Of a stretch of DNA of 64,000 bases, positions 33,661 to 45,284 are shown one piece after another (position 1 is the stretch's first letter; each line of letters opens with the position of its first letter). Source of the DNA: Aquarana catesbeiana (Eukaryota > Chordata > Amphibia > Anura > Ranidae); NCBI RefSeq assembly GCF_042186555.1, contig NC_133330.1, positions 344,344,105 to 344,408,104 on the forward strand, given 5' to 3'. The position numbers were made by a program, and so were the translations under genes. The notes beneath the pieces were generated by a model. That model searched no databases, was not told where the DNA came from, and saw nothing but the letters and a program-made list of their open reading frames with translations.

Positions 33661-34490
33661 AAGGGGGTGAGGACGATGCTGCTGGAGAACCAACGAACTT
33701 GTATGTTGCTGAGATGGCAGGAGATTAATCTTCGACATGGACTGTGGGGTCTTCCACCCTGGCGAGGATGGAGCCTTGCGTCTGGAGGAATGGGGCTGTA
33801 TTTGTCTGGCCAGAAGTTTGGCTGGTGCAAGGAGCTCCTGATGATGGCCCTCGGTCACGTCACATTGCTTTTCTTGCGCTTTTGGGCGGGCCATTTGGCT
33901 AGCTCAGACCAATTTTTATACTGGCCGAAAGGACTGCCTAGTAGTGTATTGCACACGGGAACCCAACGTGTTTCAATTTTTTCTTTGCAAATCTTCTTCA
34001 AGAGTTAACATCTCAAATGTGTCACCACTAAACATAAGCCAGAGACCTTAAAATGGATACCATCTCCTCAGACCTCTAGACCGCAGGGGGGCCCACAGGG
34101 ACAGTGAATACGCACACAAGGGACCACAGGGATGTCCACGACCCATGCCAGAGGCAACCACCCTGGGCAAAAACATAAAACTTTATGATCCAGCATCAAA
34201 ATGGCAATACATGTATGAGCTATCATAGACACTTCAGGTGTATAGAGTACCTGCTCCCTCCCGACACGTTGTGGTTTCTCCTATTGGTTCATATATCCGT
34301 ATTCAAGCCACCCGATGGGTCTATTATTTGCAGCAGTGTTACTTTGAGCACTAGGCGGGCAGCTCATGGTTACTGGAGGTTCTTCAAGAACACTTTGGAT
34401 TGGAATCTGGAAATGTATGAAAAGAGCCCCACACCCAAGATACAAGTTCTAATATGCGGGGAATGCCACTAAAACAATCCTATATGTTCC
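33661..34490. other. No gene seen
   Basis: Unassigned; CCCAACGTGTTTCAA near 33963 resembles the dispersed ACGCGTTTC motif. No gene. Confidence 0.35.
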
Positions 34491-34493
34491 ATA

Positions 34494-36094
34494 CAGTGAG
34501 GGGAAAAAGTATTTGATCAGCTGCTGATTTTGTACGTTTGCCCACTGACAAAGAAATGATCAGTCTATAATTTTAATGGTCGGTTTATTTTAAAAGTGAG
34601 AGACAGAATAACAACAAAAATATCCAGAAAAACACATTTCATAAAAGTTATAAATTGATTTGCATTTTAATGAGTGAAATAAGTATTTGACCCCTTCACA
34701 AACATGATTTAGTAGTTGGTGGAGAAACCCTTGTTGGCAATCACAGAGGTCAGATGTTTCTTGGAGTTGGCCTCCAGGTTTGCACACATCTCAGGAGGGA
34801 TTTTGTCCTCTTTGCAGATCCTCTCCAAGTCATTAAGGTTTCCAGGCTGACGTTTGGTAACTCGACCTTCAGCTCCCTCCACATATTTTCTATGGGATTA
34901 AGATCTGGAGACTGGCTAGGCCACTCCAGGACATTAATGTGCTTCTTCTTGAGCCCCTCATTTGTTGCCTTCGCTGTGTGTTTTGGGTCATTGTCAGGCT
35001 GGAATAACAATCCATGACCCATTTTCAATGCCCTGGCTGAGGGAAGGAGGTTCTCTCCATGGATGGACATGGCCCCGTCCATCATCCCTTTGATGCGGTG
35101 AAGTTGTCCTGTCCCATTAGCAGAAAAACACCCCCAAAGCATAATGTCTCCACCTCCATGTATGACGGTGGGGGATGGTGTTCTTGGGCACATAGGCAGC
35201 ATTCCTCCTCCTCCAAACACGGCGAGTTGAGAGCTTGATTTTGGTCTCGTCTGACCACAACACTTTCACCCAGTTCTCCTCTGAATCATTCAGATGTTCA
35301 TTAGCAGACTTCAAATGGTCCTGTACATGTGCTTTCTTGAGCAGGGGGACCTTGTGGACACTGTAGGATTTCAGTCCTTCATGGTTTAGTGTGTTACTGA
35401 TTGTTTTCTTGGTGACTATGGTCCCAGCTGAGATCATTGACAAGATTCTCCCGTGTAGTTCTGGGCTGATTCCTCACCGTTCTCATGATCATTGAACCTC
35501 CATGAGGTGAGACCTTGTATGGAGCCCCAGACCGAGGGAGATCGACAGTTATTTTGTGTTTGTTCAATATGCGAATAATCGCACCAACTGTTGTCACCCT
35601 CTCACCAAGTTGCTTGGCGATGGTCTTGTCGCCCATGCCAGCCTTGTGTAGGTCTACAATCTTCTCCCCGACATCCTTGTACAGCTCTTTGGTTTTGGCC
35701 ATGGTGGAGAGATTGGAATCTGATTGATTGTTTCTGTGGACAGGTGTCTTTTATACAGGTAACAAGCTGAGATTAGGAGCACTCCCTTTAAGAGAGACAG
35801 AGAAAGGGAGAGAGAGAGAGAGAGAGAGCTCCTAATCTCAGCTCATTACCTGTATAGAAGACACCCGGGAGCCAGAAATCTTGCTGATTGATCGGGGATC
35901 AAAACTTATTTCGCTCATTAAAATGCAAATCAATTTATAACTTTTTTAAAATGCGTTTTTCTGGATGTTTTTGCTGTTATTCTGTCTCTTGCTGTTAAAT
36001 TAAATCTACCATTAAAATTATAGACTGATCGTTTCTTTGTCAGTAGGCAAACATACAAAGTCAGCAGGAGATTAAATACTTTTTACCCTCACTG
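34494..36094 (-). mobile_element. Full-length Tc1 element with both ends, inactive
   Basis: 1601 bp between TA dinucleotides (34492-34493, 36095-36096). Ends CAGTGAGGGGAAAAAGTATT and its inverse (ACTTTTTACCCTCACTG). Inverted homology extends about 200 bp inward (ATGATCAGTCTATAATTTTA / inverse at about 36020). A GA microsatellite lies at 35805-35828. This is a family known from fish and frogs, possibly the Passport/PPTN lineage (from memory, unsure). Confidence 0.92.
34730..35702 (-). pseudogene. Tc1 transposase, nearly complete but frameshifted
   Basis: Start ATG at 35702 (MAKTKELYKDVGEKIVDLHK), followed by a helix-turn-helix ending AKQLGERVTTVGAI, the GRPR-like stretch LPRSGAPYKVSP and RTTRENLVNDL. 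A frameshift or deletion near 35400-35440 leads to VKVLWSDETK (first catalytic Asp). Another near 35130-35200 leads to GGGDIMLWGCFSANGTGQLH, FQPDNDPKHTAKA (second Asp) and SPDLNPIENMWREL (Glu). All three DDE residues are present in pieces. Its length suits a Tc1 enzyme of about 340 residues. At least two frame breaks make it inactive. Confidence 0.9.
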
Positions 36095-36172
36095 TATGTG
36101 TAGTCAATGCATTTCGGCAGGCAGGAGACACTTCCATCACCACTGATAATAATGTGATTATTCAATGCATTT

Positions 36173-37380
36173 GGAGGGGTCCTAAGTTGGTGTTGTCATC
36201 CAGTGAACTTCTCGGGTCACGAGATTCTCACTTTATCAGGGATATTGGTGTTATCCAATGTGTTTTGGGGGTTAGGAGAGGCCGCTTCATCAGGGATTTT
36301 GGTGTTGTTATCCAGTGTGTTTCAGGGGTACAAAAAGGCCCCTATATTATGGGTTTTGCTGTTATCCAGTATGTTTTGGGGGTCAGGAGTGGCCCCTTCA
36401 TCAGGGATATTGGTGTTATCCAAAGTGTTTATGGTGCCAGGAGAGGCCCCTTTATCAAGGATATTGGTGTCCTGCAATGTGTTTTGGGGGTCAGGAGAGG
36501 CCCCCATATCAGGGATATTGGTGTTATCCAATGTGTTTTGGGGGTCAGGAGAGGCTATTGGTGTTATCCAGTGTGTTTTGGAGGGTAAGAAGAGGCCCCT
36601 ATATCAGTGGTATTGGTGCTATCCAATGTGTTTCAGGGGTAAGGAGAGGCCCCTTCATCAGGGATTATGTGTTGTTGTTATCCAATGTGTTTTGGAGGTC
36701 AGGAGAGGCCCATTCATCAGGGGGATAGGTGTTATTCAATGTGTTTCGGGGGTTGGAGAGGCCCCTTCACCAGGGCTTTGGTGTTATCCAATGTGTTTGG
36801 GGATCGGGAGAGGCCCTTCATCAGGGATATTGATGTTGTTATCCAATGCGTTTTGGGGATCAGGAGAGGCCCCTTCATTTGGGAGATTAGTGTTATCCAG
36901 TGTGTTTTGGGGGTCAAGAGAGGCCTATATATCAAAGATATTGGTGTTATCCAGGGTGTTTCAGGGGTCAGAAGAGGCCCATTCATCAGGGGTATTGGTG
37001 TTATTCAATGTGTTTCGGGGGTAAGGAGAGGCCCCTTCATTAGAGGTATTGGTGTTATCCAATGTGTTTCGGGGGTAAGGAGAGGCCCCTTCATTAGGGT
37101 TATTGGTGTTATCCAGGGTGTTTCAGGGGTCAGAAGAGGCCCATTCATCAGGGGTGCTGTGTTATCCAATGTGTTTCGGGGGTAAGGAGAGGCCCCTTCA
37201 TTAGGGGTATTGGTGTTATCCAATGTGTTTCGGGGGTAAGGAGAGGCCCCTTCATTAGGGGTATTGGTGTTATCCAGGGTGTTTCAGGGGTCAGAAGAGG
37301 CCCATTCATCAGGGATATTGGTGTTATCCAATGTGTTTCGGGGGTAGGGAGAGGCCCCTTCACCAGGGGGATTGGTGTGA
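36173..37380. repeat. Minisatellite, 54-bp unit, about 22 copies
   Basis: The unit runs GGTGTTATCCAATGTGTTTC, GGGGGTAAGGAGAGGCCCCT, TCATTAGGGGTATT. The left copies are more diverged (TTTTGGGGGTCAGG), the right ones nearly identical, so expansion was most recent at the right. 54 is a multiple of three and long open frames run on both strands (up to 273 codons); none is a gene. It ends about 170 bp before exon B. Confidence 0.95.
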
Positions 37381-37552
37381 ATGTCCCTCAGCAGCTGGTT
37401 TTGACATCCACCTCACTCATCAGTAATGGCAGCTTCTTCCTTAGCAGTTTGTGTCATTTCATAAAATAATAGGTAACGTTTCGGCATGAAATGTCCCCAT
37501 GCCGTGTCTTTGGAATTTTACTAATTCTGGTCCCTTTTCTTTTTGTTTGCAG

Positions 37553-37612
37553 CTCACGGGAATCATCCAGGAGATGGTGGATGGACAGCCAAATCTCAGC
37601 CAGGTTCTGGAG
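37553..37612 (+). CDS. ERI3: ERI3 exon B
   Basis: The exon has 20 codons in phase 0 and encodes LTGIIQEMVDGQPNLSQVLE. The acceptor is a T-rich tract ending TTTGCAG at 37552; the donor is GTGAGT at 37613. LTGI-Q--VD is a family signature of ERI-type exonucleases (ERI1 has a similar LTGI motif), in the helix after the second beta strand. It follows exon A directly in the protein although 27,455 bp of intron separate them. A 54-bp tandem array ends only about 170 bp upstream, the closest large array to any acceptor in the window. Confidence 0.94.
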
Positions 37613-37787
37613 GTGAGTGTTGGGAACGGAGGAGCGGGGGGGGGGTCGGCCATATTGGATGCTGATTATTATGCAGTTGCATCGTTTAGACTTTCATTGG
37701 TACCTTCGCTGTGTCCTCCCGCAGGGGACAGAGCAGCCGTGTACAGGTCCTTCAGAGATAGGTTACATGAACCTTGTACCTCCCATG

Positions 37788-37924
37788 CAGGGCTGTCTTT
37801 AAAGGAGAAGTACAGCCAAAGCTCATCTGGCAGTGTGTCCTCAAGGGACAGCTGCTTTGGGCCCCACAACAATGACTGGGCCCTGGGCAGCTGCCCCTTT
37901 TGCCCTGCATTAAAGACAGCCCTG
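37788..37924. mobile_element. 137-bp fold-back MITE in the B-C intron
   Basis: The ends CAGGGCTGTCTTTAA (37788) and TTAAAGACAGCCCTG (37910) are perfect 15-bp inverted repeats. The inside pairs in part through GGGCAGCTGCCC. No coding. Confidence 0.85.
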
Positions 37925-38577
37925 CTCCCATGTGTTGGGAAGAACTCAATTTCACTTGAGGGCCATTGTTTTTTGGGTGGAGTAAATTATTGGCTAGAAG
38001 ATGGTGGGAAGGGATGGGGGAGGTCACATGACTTATTCCACCTCTTGTTGCTCTATACCTTCCATCTGCTGCAGATTGGCAGTTGATTGAGGGTTTCACA
38101 GTTGTTCTCCCCTCCAGTGTGGTTGTGTTATAATTTAATATATTGTTTCTATTCTTTGTTACTTGTAATAAATGAAACCGACCCCCCCCCCCCCCCAAAT
38201 GGTGGTCTATAGAAGGAAAGTCGGCGTCTCACCGCAGTCTAACCTTGATAAAATGTGTAACGCGGTTATGTAGGGATGATGAGGGGACGCGAATGATCAA
38301 TGCCCGCTGGTCAGTCCTCGATAATATCACAGTAAGTTATGATAACAGGCTGTGTTTGTGCCCGCAGGATTTCCAGGAGTCCTGTGACCTTCCTCGGTGT
38401 CGTCCCCCCCCCTCAGTAAACACGCACCAAATCTTGTTAATAATGGAGAGACTATAGGATGGGCCAGATAAGATCACAATTTTCTGCCTCCTCTGATTAC
38501 ATGTCCTTATCTGTGTGCCGAGCGGCATCTCCTCCAAAGCCAAAATCTGCACGTGACATTTCCTTTGTGTCTTCCAG

Positions 38578-38669
38578 AGCGTCGATGAGTGGATGGCCAA
38601 AGAGGGCCTCTTAGATCCCAGCGTCAAGTCTATCTTCGTCACCTGCGGAGACTGGGACTTGAAACTTAT
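38578..38669 (+). CDS. ERI3: ERI3 exon C (Exo II aspartate)
   Basis: The exon has 92 nt: 30 codons plus two bases (AT) of a split Met codon. The acceptor is TCTTCCAG at 38577 and the donor GTGAGT at 38670. It starts SVDEWMAKEGLLDP, ends GDWDLKL, and leaves phase 2. The Asp of WDL (38656-38658) corresponds to the Exo II catalytic aspartate of ERI1-type DEDDh nucleases, so a metal-binding residue is retained. A residue expected to be Arg just after exon B is Ser here. A C-rich run and a LINE-tail fragment begin within about 100 bp of the donor, followed by the 54-bp array with acceptor-like monomers. Confidence 0.94.
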
Positions 38670-38734
38670 GTGAGTAGAAAGTGAGAGCGTGGTGTCCCCC
38701 CCCTCCCCCACAGAGCACTCAGCCAGTCACATCA

Positions 38735-38890
38735 GTGTCTGCACCGGAGGAGCTTACACTCTAATGTCTTCTCCCCCCACAGTCACACACTATTAGTATA
38801 CATTTATATAGCTCTGACATATACCGCAGTGCTGTACAGAGATCACTGAGCCAATCACATCAGTCTCTGTACCGGAGGAGCTTACACTCT
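38735..38890. mobile_element. LINE-tail fragment that seeds the 54-bp array
   Basis: TATTAGTATACATTTATATA, GCTCTGACATATACCGCAGT and GCTGTACAGAGATCACTGAG followed by the GGAGCTTACACTCTAATG motif correspond to the LINE 3' tail (compare 22480-22600). The same unit recurs inside the array at about 40805-40920 and 41215-41330. Confidence 0.75.
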
Positions 38891-41560
38891 AATGTCCTCT
38901 CCCCCACAGTCACATCAGTCTCTGTACAGAGGAGCTTACACTCTAATGTCCCCTCCCCCACAGTCACATCAGTCTCTATACAGAGGAGCTTACACTCTAA
39001 TGTCCCCTCCCCCCACAGTCACATCAGTCTCTGTACAGAGGAGCTTACACTCTAATGTCCCCTCCCCCCCACAGTCACATCAGTCTCTATACAGAGGAGC
39101 TTACACTCTAATGTCCCCTCCCCCCACAGTCACATCAGTCTCTGTACAGAGAAGCTTACACTCTAATGTCCCCTCCCCCCACAAGTCACATCAGTCTCTA
39201 TACAGAGGAGCTTACACTCTAATGTCCCCTCCCCCACAGTCACATCAGTCTCTGTACAGAGGAGCTTACACTCTAATGTCCCCTCCCCCACAGTCACATC
39301 AGTCTCTGTACAGAGGAGCTTACACTCTAATGTCCCCTCCCCCCACAGTCACATCAGTCTCTATACAGAGGAGCTTACACTCTAATGTCCCCTCCCCCAC
39401 AGTCACATCAGTCTCTGTACAGAGGAGCTTACACTCTAATGTCCCCTCCCCCCACAGTCACATCAGTCTCTGTACAGAGGAGCTTACACTCTAATGTCCC
39501 CTCCCCCCACAGTCACATGAGTCTCTATACAGAGGAGCTTACACTCTAATGTCCCCTCCCCCCACAGTCACATCAGTCTCTATACAGAGGAGCTTACACT
39601 CTAATGTCCCCTCCCCCCACAGTCACATCAGTCTCTATACAGAGGAGCTTACACTCTAATGTCCCCTCCCCCCACAGTCACATCAGTCTCTGTACAGAGG
39701 AGCTTACACTCTAATGTCCCTCCCCCCACAGTCACATCAGTCTCTATACAGAGGAGCTTACACTCTAATGTCCCCTCCCCCACAGTCACATCAGTCTCTG
39801 TACAGAGGAGCTTACACTCTAATGTCCCCTCCCCCCACAGTCACATCAGTCTCTGTACAGAGGAGCTTACACTCTAATGTCCCCTCCCCCCCACAGTCAC
39901 ATCAGTCTCTATACAGAGGAGCTTACACTCTAATGTCCCCTCCCCCACAGTCACATCAGTCTCTGTACAGAGGAGCTTACACTCTAATGTCCCCTCCCCC
40001 CACAGTCACATCAGTCTCTGTACAGAGGAGCTTACACTCTAATGTCCCCTCCCCCACAGTCACATCAGTCTCTGTACAGAGGAGCTTACACTCTAATGTC
40101 CCCTCCCCCCCACAGTCACATCAGTCTCTATACAGAGGAGCTTACACTCTAATGTCCCCTCCCCCACAGTCACATCAGTCTCTGTACAGAGGAGCTTACA
40201 CTCTAATGTCCCCTCCCCCCCACAGTCACATCAGTCTCTGTACAGAGGAGCTTACACTCTAATGTCCCCTCCCCCACAGTCACATCAGTCTCTGTACAGA
40301 GGAGCTTACACTCTAATGTCCCCTCCCCCCCACAGTCACATCAGTCTCTGTACAGAGGAGCTTACACTCTAATGTCCCTCCCCACAGTCACATCAGTCTC
40401 TGTACAGAGGAGCTTACACTCTAATGTCCCCTCCCCCACAGTCACATCAGTCTCTATACAGAGGAGCTTACACTCTAATGTCCCCTCCCCCACAGTCACA
40501 TCAGTCTCTGTACAGAGGAGCTTACACTCTAATGTCCCCTCCCCCACAGTCACATCAGTCTCTGTACAGAGGAGCTTACACTCTAATGTCCCTCCCCCAC
40601 AGTCACATCAGTCTCTATACAGAGGAGCTTACACTCTAATGTCCCCTCCCCACAGTCACATCAGTCTCTATACAGAGGAGCTTACACTCTAATGTCCCCT
40701 CCCCCACAGTCACATCAGTCTCTGTACAGAGGAGCTTACACTCTAATGTCCCCTCCCCCCACAGTCACATCAGTCTCTGTACAGAGGAGCTTACACTGTA
40801 ATGTCTTCTTCCCCCCACAGTCACACACTATTATTATTATTATACATGTATATAGCTCTGACATATACCGCAGTGCTGTACAGAGATCACTGAGCCAGTC
40901 ACATCAGTCTCTGTACCAGAGGAGCTTACACTCTAATGTCCCCTCCCCCGCAGTCACATCAGTCTCTATACACAGGAGCTTACACTCTAATGTCCCCTCC
41001 CCCACACATCAGTCTCTATACAGAGGAGCTTACACTCTAATGTCCCCTCCCCCACAGTCACATCAGTCTCTATACAGAGGAGCTTACACTCTAATGTCCC
41101 CTCCCCCACAGTCACATCAGTCTCTGTACAGAGGAGCTTACACTCTAATGTCCCCTCCCCCCACAGTCACATCAGTCTCTGTACAGAGGAGCTTACACTG
41201 TAATGTCTTCTTCCCCCCACAGTCACACACTATTATTATTATTATACATGTATATAGCTCTGACATATACCGCAGTGCTGTACAGAGATCACTGAGCCAG
41301 TCACATCAGTCTCTGTACCAGAGGAGCTTACACTCTAATGTCCCCTCCCCCCGCAGTCACATCAGTCTCTAGTACAGCAGGAGCTTACACTCTAATGTCC
41401 CCTCCCCCACAGTCACATCAGTCTCTGTACAGAGGAGCTTACACTCTAATGTCCCCTCCCCCACAGTCACATCAGTCTCTGTACAGAGGAGCTTACACTC
41501 TAATGTCCCCTCCCCCGCAGTCACATCAGTCTCTATACACAGGAGCTTACACTCTAATGT
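38890..41560. repeat. Minisatellite, 53-55-bp unit, about 45 copies, acceptor-like monomers
   Basis: Each unit runs TCACATCAGTCTCTGTACAG, AGGAGCTTACACTCTAATGT, CCCCTCCCCCACAG. Length varies only by the C run. On the sense strand of ERI3 each unit has CTAAT, a pyrimidine tract and CAG, i.e. the layout of a 3' splice site. The array starts within about 220 bp of the exon C donor and runs into an assembly gap. A larger repeated block of about 410 bp (40805-41214 against 41215 on) shows higher-order duplication. Long open frames here are not genes. Confidence 0.96.
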
Positions 41561-42060
41561 NNNNNNNNNNNNNNNNNNNNNNNNNNNNNNNNNNNNNNNN
41601 NNNNNNNNNNNNNNNNNNNNNNNNNNNNNNNNNNNNNNNNNNNNNNNNNNNNNNNNNNNNNNNNNNNNNNNNNNNNNNNNNNNNNNNNNNNNNNNNNNNN
41701 NNNNNNNNNNNNNNNNNNNNNNNNNNNNNNNNNNNNNNNNNNNNNNNNNNNNNNNNNNNNNNNNNNNNNNNNNNNNNNNNNNNNNNNNNNNNNNNNNNNN
41801 NNNNNNNNNNNNNNNNNNNNNNNNNNNNNNNNNNNNNNNNNNNNNNNNNNNNNNNNNNNNNNNNNNNNNNNNNNNNNNNNNNNNNNNNNNNNNNNNNNNN
41901 NNNNNNNNNNNNNNNNNNNNNNNNNNNNNNNNNNNNNNNNNNNNNNNNNNNNNNNNNNNNNNNNNNNNNNNNNNNNNNNNNNNNNNNNNNNNNNNNNNNN
42001 NNNNNNNNNNNNNNNNNNNNNNNNNNNNNNNNNNNNNNNNNNNNNNNNNNNNNNNNNNNN
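41561..42060. other. Assembly gap (500 N)
   Basis: Exactly 500 unknown bases between two different tandem arrays. The round number suggests a placeholder of unknown true size. Confidence 0.99.
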
Positions 42061-42618
42061 TCTCCTGTACTATGTCTGCAGTCTCTGATCATCTCCTGTA
42101 CTATGTCTGCAGTCTCTGACCATCTCCTGTATTACGTCTGCAGTCTCTGATCCTCTCCTGTACTATATCTGCAGTCTCTGATCGTCTCCTCTACTATGTC
42201 TGCAGTCTCTGATCATCTCCTGTACTATATCTGCAGTCTCTGATCATCTCCTGTACATTGTCTGCAGTCTCTGATCGTCTCCTGTACTATATCTGCAGTC
42301 TCTGATCGTCTCCTCTACTATGTCTGCAGTCTCTGATCATCTCCTGTACTATATCTGCAGTCTCTGATCATCTCCTGTACATTGTCTGCAGTCTCTGATC
42401 GTCTCCTGTACTATATCTGCAGTCTCTGATCGTCTCCTCTACCATGTCTGCAGTCTCTGATCATCTCCTGTACATTGTCTGCAGTCTCTGATCGTCTCCT
42501 GTACTATGCCTGCAGTCTCTGATCATCTCCTGTACTATGCCTGCAGTCTCTGATCATCTCCTGTACTATGTCTGCAGTCTCTGATCATCTCCTGTACTAT
42601 GTCTGCAGTCTCTGACAA
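42061..42618. repeat. Minisatellite, 31-bp unit, about 18 copies
   Basis: The unit is TCTCCTGTACTATGTCTGCA plus GTCTCTGATCA. Variants ATTGTC and CTCTAC recur every three to four units. The left border is in the gap. Confidence 0.95.
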
Positions 42619-42619
42619 C

Positions 42620-43139
42620 CTTCCATAGCATTGCATTCCTCTTGGTGATGTCTGGGTGGCACTTGGTGATGGAGGTGAATCCTCTCCTGTCATCTCAGGA
42701 TTGAGGAGACTGGAGATGAAATTCATGGCTGATGAACTATTTTCCTATTGATGTTGAAATTAGAAAACTAACCACTAACCCCCCACATCAGATAAATGAA
42801 TGATTTGTTGACGATCGAGCAGTAAGTGTATCAATCATTGATCAGCTTCCTTCCTCTATTCTATGGAGGGTCAGACGCTAGAAGAACGTTCCTGAGCTCT
42901 ACAAGGAAGTCCGGCTCTTCCAGGCGGCGAGCTCCTCTCATTATTCATCAGATTAATATTATTGGCTACCGGGGAATTGAGAGTCGAATGTGAAATGTGA
43001 GAGCGCTTTATTCCGCCAACTCTCTGAGTTTTACAGATCGGAAAAAAAATACTTAAAAATGTGTTTTTAGCAAAAACAGAAGTGTGTGTATGGGGGGGGG
43101 GGGGCAATTAATGCTTACAGGTAGTACAGTACAGTTGCT
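42620..43139. other. No gene seen
   Basis: Unassigned, with a G run at about 43091-43104. Confidence 0.35.
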
Positions 43140-43510
43140 TAACCCCTTCAGTACCGGGCACTTTCACCCCTATTCCTGTCCAGACCAATTTTCAGCTTTC
43201 AGCGCTCTCACACTTTGAATGACAATTACTCAGTCATGCAACAAGGTACATAAATGACATTTGTATCATTGTTCGGAGAAAGATAGCATTTTCTTTTGGT
43301 GGCATTCGATCACCACCAGGTTTTTTATTTTTTGCTATATAAATGAAAAAAGATTGAAAATTTTGAAAAAAAAAGTTTCTTTGTTTCTATTATACAATTT
43401 TGCAAATAAATAATCTTTCTTCATACATTTAGGCCAAAATATATTCTGCTCCAATTCTTTGGTGAAAATCCCCCAAATCAGTCAATATTATTTATTCTGT
43501 AGGAAAGTTA
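43140..43510. repeat. Dispersed frog-type repeat
   Basis: CAGTACCGGGCACTTTCACC at the left and TTTAGGCCAAAATATATTCT at the right; the latter motif recurs at 57725 and 58628. Confidence 0.55.
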
Positions 43511-43512
43511 TA

Positions 43513-43815
43513 CAGTCATGACCAAACATCTGGCACCCCCCGCATTCCTGTCAGATAACGCACCTCATCGCCCAGAAAATTGTTGCAGTTTCAAATGTTT
43601 AGGCATTCTCATGTTTATTTCTTTTGTTTGTATCAAAAAAAAAGGGCAAGGAAAAAAGTTTGTGATTCTCCTGTAATTTGCAATTAAACTCACAGGCGAT
43701 GACAATATAGAAATCACACCGGCAACCAGTTACAATGGTGAAAAATTGACTCAACCTTTCTGTTGTGAGAAGAGAGAAAGAGCAGCCAAGAACTGTCCTG
43801 AGGATTTGATATAGC
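43513..43815. mobile_element. Tc1-family terminal fragment
   Basis: It starts TACAGTCATGACCAAACATC after a TA, then GGCACCCCCC-GCATTCCTGT, like the ends of another Tc1 family (recognised from memory). It runs into the 33-bp array; no transposase remains. Confidence 0.55.
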
Positions 43816-44995
43816 AGGTATCACTGAGGGGCTGGTATACAGATTAGCAGGTATCACTGAGGTGCTGGTATACAGATGGTATACAGATTAGCAGGTATCA
43901 CTGAGGTGCTGGTATACAGATTAGCAGGTATCACTGAGGTGCTGGTATACAGGTCAGCAGGTATCACGGAGGTGCTGGTATACAGCTCAGCAGGTATCAC
44001 TGAGGTGCTGGTATACAGGTCAGCAGGTATCACTGAGGTGCTGGTATATAGCTCAGCAGGTATCACTGAGGTGCTGGTATACAGCTCAGCAGGTATCACT
44101 GAGGTGCTGGTATACAGATTAGCAGGTATCACTGAGGTGCTGGTATACAGCTCAGCAGGTATCACTGAGGTGCTTGTATACAGATTAGCAGGTTTCACTG
44201 AGGTGCTGGTATACAGATTAGCAGGTATCACTGAGGTGCTTGTATACAGATTAGCAGGTATCACTGAGGTGCTGGTATACAGATTAGCAGGTATCACTGA
44301 GGTGCTGGTATACAGATTAGCAGGTATCACTGGGTGCTGGTATACAGCTCAGCAGGTATCACTGAGATGCTTGTATACAGATTAGCAGGTATCACTGAGG
44401 TGCTGGTATACAGATTAGCAGGTATCACTGAGGTAATGGTATACAGCTCAGCAGGTATCACTGAGGTGCTGGTATACAGATTAGCAGGTATCACTGAGGT
44501 GCTGGTATACAGCTCAGCAGGTATCACTGAGGTGCTTGTATACAGATTAGCAGGTTTCACTGAGGTGCTGGTATACAGATTAGCAGGTATCACTGAGGTG
44601 CTTGTATACAGATTAGCAGGTATCACTGAGGTGCTGGTATACAGATTAGCAGGTATCACTGAGGTGCTGGTATACAGATTAGCAGGTATCACTGAGGTGC
44701 TTGTATACAGATTAGCAGGTATCACTGAGGTGCTGGTATACAGATTAGCAGGTATCACTGAGGTGCTTGTATACAGATTAGCAGGTATCACTGGGGTGCT
44801 GGTATACAGCTCAGCAGGTATCACTGAGATGCTTGTATACAGATTAGCAGGTATCACTGAGGTAAATGGTATACAGCTCAGTAGATATCACTGAGGTGCT
44901 GGTATACAGATTAGCAGGTATCACTGAGGTGCTGGTATATAGCTCAGCGATATCACTGAGGTGCTGGTATACAGCTCAGCGGGTATCACTGATAT
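43816..44995. repeat. Minisatellite, 33-bp unit, about 36 copies
   Basis: The unit is AGCAGGTATCACTGAGGTGC plus TGGTATACAGATT (or GCTC). 33 is a multiple of three and both strands lack stops in some frames, giving 158-186-codon open frames such as LAGITEVLVYR repeats. Blocks at about 44100-44400 and 44480-44860 are alike, so a larger duplication occurred. Confidence 0.96.
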
Positions 44996-45284
44996 GTTGA
45001 AAGCCCCCAAATCAGACCCTCTACACTTTACCCCATGCTGTAAAGCAGTGGTATCTCTTGGTGTTTTGCATTTCCTGCTGTTACCTCCATAATGGTATTT
45101 TGTACTGTCTTCTATTTACAGGTCCTCTTTAAAGCTGAACACCGGGCACAACATTTTTCTTATAAATACATTCTTCATTAGCCACAAAGAAGATAAATCC
45201 ACTTTCCAAATACCTCGTCAAACCCAGATATTACTTTGTAAAAACAGCCGTGACATCATCACTGTGCTGTACATAGTTTCTGCA

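Noticed and set aside
36154..37185. Open frames of 144-273 codons in the 54-bp array before exon B
   Set aside because: Repeat artefacts, open on both strands.
38892..41372. Frames encoding SHQSLYRGAYTLMSPPPQ repeats
   Set aside because: Products of the 54-bp minisatellite, open in several frames.
43854..44894. Leucine-rich-like repeat proteins on both strands (LAGITEVLVYR and IPANLYTSTSV)
   Set aside because: The 33-bp unit is a multiple of three and stop-free on both strands. The spacing resembles nothing functional and no start or splice context exists.
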